Below are positions 34,601-35,227 of a stretch of 35,227 nucleotides of DNA, piece after piece (the first letter of the stretch is position 1; every line of letters starts with the position of its first letter). The notes under the pieces were generated by a model. It worked only from the letters and a program-made list of their open reading frames with translations, did not search any database and had not been told where the DNA came from. Source of the stretch: Bacteroidales bacterium (GTDB lineage Bacteria > Bacteroidota > Bacteroidia > Bacteroidales > JAGOPY01); NCBI GenBank assembly GCA_023229505.1, contig JALNZD010000042.1:1-35227 (forward strand). Direction: 5' to 3'. Made by a program: the position numbers and the translations under genes.

Positions 34601-35082
34601 ACATCATACGAAGGACACCCATTATCCATTATTAATTTGAAACCATCTTTGGGAGATGTTGGTGTCAAATGATAACCGCCATTTAAAAAATTGTAAGAAT
34701 AAAAAGGATTGTATTGATTTTGTTTATATTCATCTCCAATTGCTTCACCCCCAGGCACATTCCGATGTCGGTTAATTTCGTAGCCGAATGTATACCACAA
34801 TTCAGCAACATGTACACATGCACCACTATTTCCCTGGTCAAAAACCGGGGGCATATATTTCAATTGTGAGTTATCAACAACCGAGGGCAATTCTGAAGCG
34901 GCAGATTTTGGAGTGAGTACCATATTAAAGATAGTTGCTTCTACTTCCGGTGATGTTGGTAAGGCATCTCCCACCATCCATGGGTCACCATTTTGGTCAG
35001 GGTTAATATTTACTAACTGTGCCGATAAATTTACTGTTACCATTATAAATGGTAAAAGGCAATAGATTGGTTTTCTTTTCAT
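31687..35082 (-). CDS. Papain-like (C1) peptidase with beta-helix and T9SS sorting domain
   Basis: This 1131-residue protein starts with a signal peptide (MKRKPIYCLLPFIMVTVNLSAQ). A C1 family cysteine peptidase domain follows (about 75-345), with oxyanion Gln83, catalytic Cys89 (FDQGNSGACV), His262 (GGHVLTIVGYH) and Asn309 (VVNSWGIEWGDTGYVYV). Two EF-hand-like loops sit between His and Asn (D277-D288 and D288-E299, the latter DFDEDGIIQLDE). Next comes a long right-handed beta-helix-like part (about 480-840, many N and I repeats), a short helical TPR-like region (about 870-980) and a type A sorting domain (NIPNPFKGKTKIYY ... FKAGIYFYSI). It would be exported by T9SS and act on extracellular protein. 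The base composition is visibly more AT-rich than its neighbours. Confidence 0.88.
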   Translation of the reverse strand: MKRKPIYCLLPFIMVTVNLSAQLVNINPDQNGDPWMVGDALPTSPEVEATIFNMVLTPKSAASELPSVVDNSQLKYMPPVFDQGNSGACVHVAELWYTFGYEINRHRNVPGGEAIGDEYKQNQYNPFYSYNFLNGGYHLTPTSPKDGFKLIMDNGCPSYDVYDDPALNIDSTKYLYWMNGYDNYQSGMHNKVDSFANIRWNDNYESLDTLKHWLSDHNAGEEDGGLATFSVYCDGWTSGVFLPGTPEELKHYITQWGHTGGHVLTIVGYHDDVQCFDIDTDGVYMNEDFDEDGIIQLDECEMGAFKVVNSWGIEWGDTGYVYVPYKLMAAGLQDGRRANVCYVPDESEPLLTIKTNVDYPCRKKLNYKIGFGGNANQITPSNTTPFKSFKFQGGCHEMRGAYSGPINVGLDFSHFYIDEDFGKIFFILVEYENSEPHVGVILNFSIADYRWGEEFELPCIEENIPIVNNDSTVVSIDYDLIVPGDNQELPEDVNLFSNMVSRFSPTVNNNAVLTVEDGVKIDMYNSELTIEEGSSIIIGDNVIFHASRGTSKIYIQGSIQIGSEVTFTADDGSTLELHFGPQPVNISHCHFENCIISGGNLLDITQSEFKNSFINQTISNLSISYSKFTNSSIIASNPTMGPLPIDNFAYITNCTFRTAYDGAKSMIDIYGYKSFNISYDTIDNFSNPESTYHGISINYSGSIEPGNVHHITNNLIYCTFGCQNDLAGITAYSSIAEIQNNNIYTNEIGIQSLNFSRLYITGNQNARDESETQRIKNNTMYQVFASRNAFPLTMQWNAIYGYASDCFVFHDVDMSTQPPVVNVENNYWGPNFDPDINLCPFRHYDYDPIWPLNGGQLVPKDAQQLFDLGVSQIDSNNYTGAKSTFQHVVTSYPDEEPSISALKELLYLEPLAGMDFSGLKSWYLTDSVILNHEHLLKISDNLANKCDEKLENYPDAIAWYENVIENPETLEDSIFAIIDLEHLYWEMGIDTTLRSSSYIGRLSQFKPKSFKAFKDHKDDLLLLLHGASVNNMSNPEIPSINAGTQLIDQLRNIPNPFKGKTKIYYDLDIESDIQLNIYNNIGQLIKSISVGNKPKGTDFIEFDASGFKAGIYFYSISKNGIRAASKKMLIL

Positions 35083-35111
35083 GATCGGATTAATTAAATT
35101 CTAGTGTCATG

Positions 35112-35227
35112 TCAACGCTCATATGACGGATAAAGTTTTTTCAGTTTAATGCGAGCCTTCTCCTTTGTGAACTGCCAGTTAATTTTCTTATCGAACCCAT
35201 TGCGAGCCTTCTCCCAAGCTTCGACTT
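35112..35227 (-). mobile_element. C-terminal part of an IS630-type transposase, cut by the window edge
   Basis: The minus-strand frame from 35227 to a TGA at 35112-35114 reads WEKARNGFDKKINWQFT and then KEKARIKLKKLYPS before the stop. This is the characteristic end of IS630 (Tc1/mariner-like) DDE transposases. The rest, including the catalytic residues and the left terminal repeat, is outside the window. No clear terminal inverted repeat could be fixed in the 29 bp between it and the peptidase start. Confidence 0.7.

Overview
The window looks like chromosomal DNA of an environmental member of the Bacteroidota, probably order Bacteroidales or a relative. The evidence is five C-terminal sorting domains of the type IX secretion system (T9SS), a gldF-gldG pair, an NADP-type glutamate dehydrogenase and ORF6N/KilA-N genes. 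No rRNA, tRNA, CRISPR array or complete insertion sequence was seen. An IS630-type transposase tail lies at the right edge.

Layout. 1-3.6 kb is an accessory zone on the minus strand: a minimal nucleotidyltransferase antitoxin with an internally deleted HepT toxin, a pRiA4b ORF-3-like protein, an orphan RelB-like antitoxin, a KilA-N gene and an ORF6N gene. 3.8-5.6 kb holds a GT1 glycosyltransferase and a conserved protein of unknown function. 5.8-7.5 kb is a partner-switching cassette (nucleotide cyclase-like protein, STAS protein, anti-sigma ATPase) whose upstream PP2C/SpoIIE phosphatase survives only as a C-terminal stub. 7.6-11 kb has a large Asp-box (BNR) T9SS protein and two small genes. 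11.2-13.1 kb is a TPR/LuxR-type regulator split from its signal peptide by one in-frame TAA. 13.3-18.9 kb is an Nfn-type ferredoxin:NADP oxidoreductase locus (zinc-ribbon protein, NfnA, NfnB), with a frameshifted T9SS gene and an orphan sorting domain between nfnA and nfnB. 19.2-22.4 kb is a large T9SS protein with Ig/cadherin-like repeats. 22.6-26.0 kb encodes a GAF/receiver/pyruvate-phosphate-dikinase-like protein. 26.5-27.9 kb is gdhA. 27.9-31.5 kb is gldF-gldG-DUF4340. 31.7-35.1 kb is a papain-like T9SS protein.

Two themes stand out. First, the intergenic DNA is full of 7-8 bp tandem arrays with differing units (for example GCGAACT, CCCAATCG, TAACCAC, GTCATTG). Several end exactly at a stop codon, and one has cut short a four-helix-bundle gene. 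Second, many genes are broken in small ways: internal deletion, single stop, G8 frameshift, or a stub. A 34-bp motif recurs in the same orientation upstream of three accessory genes, and a 90-bp structured repeat occurs twice.

The most distinctive protein-level observation is a four-cysteine-pair zinc-ribbon module of about 110 residues. It occurs three times in the Nfn locus: twice in the stand-alone zinc-ribbon protein and once fused to the N-terminus of NfnB. This suggests an unusual regulatory or assembly component for an electron-bifurcating enzyme.
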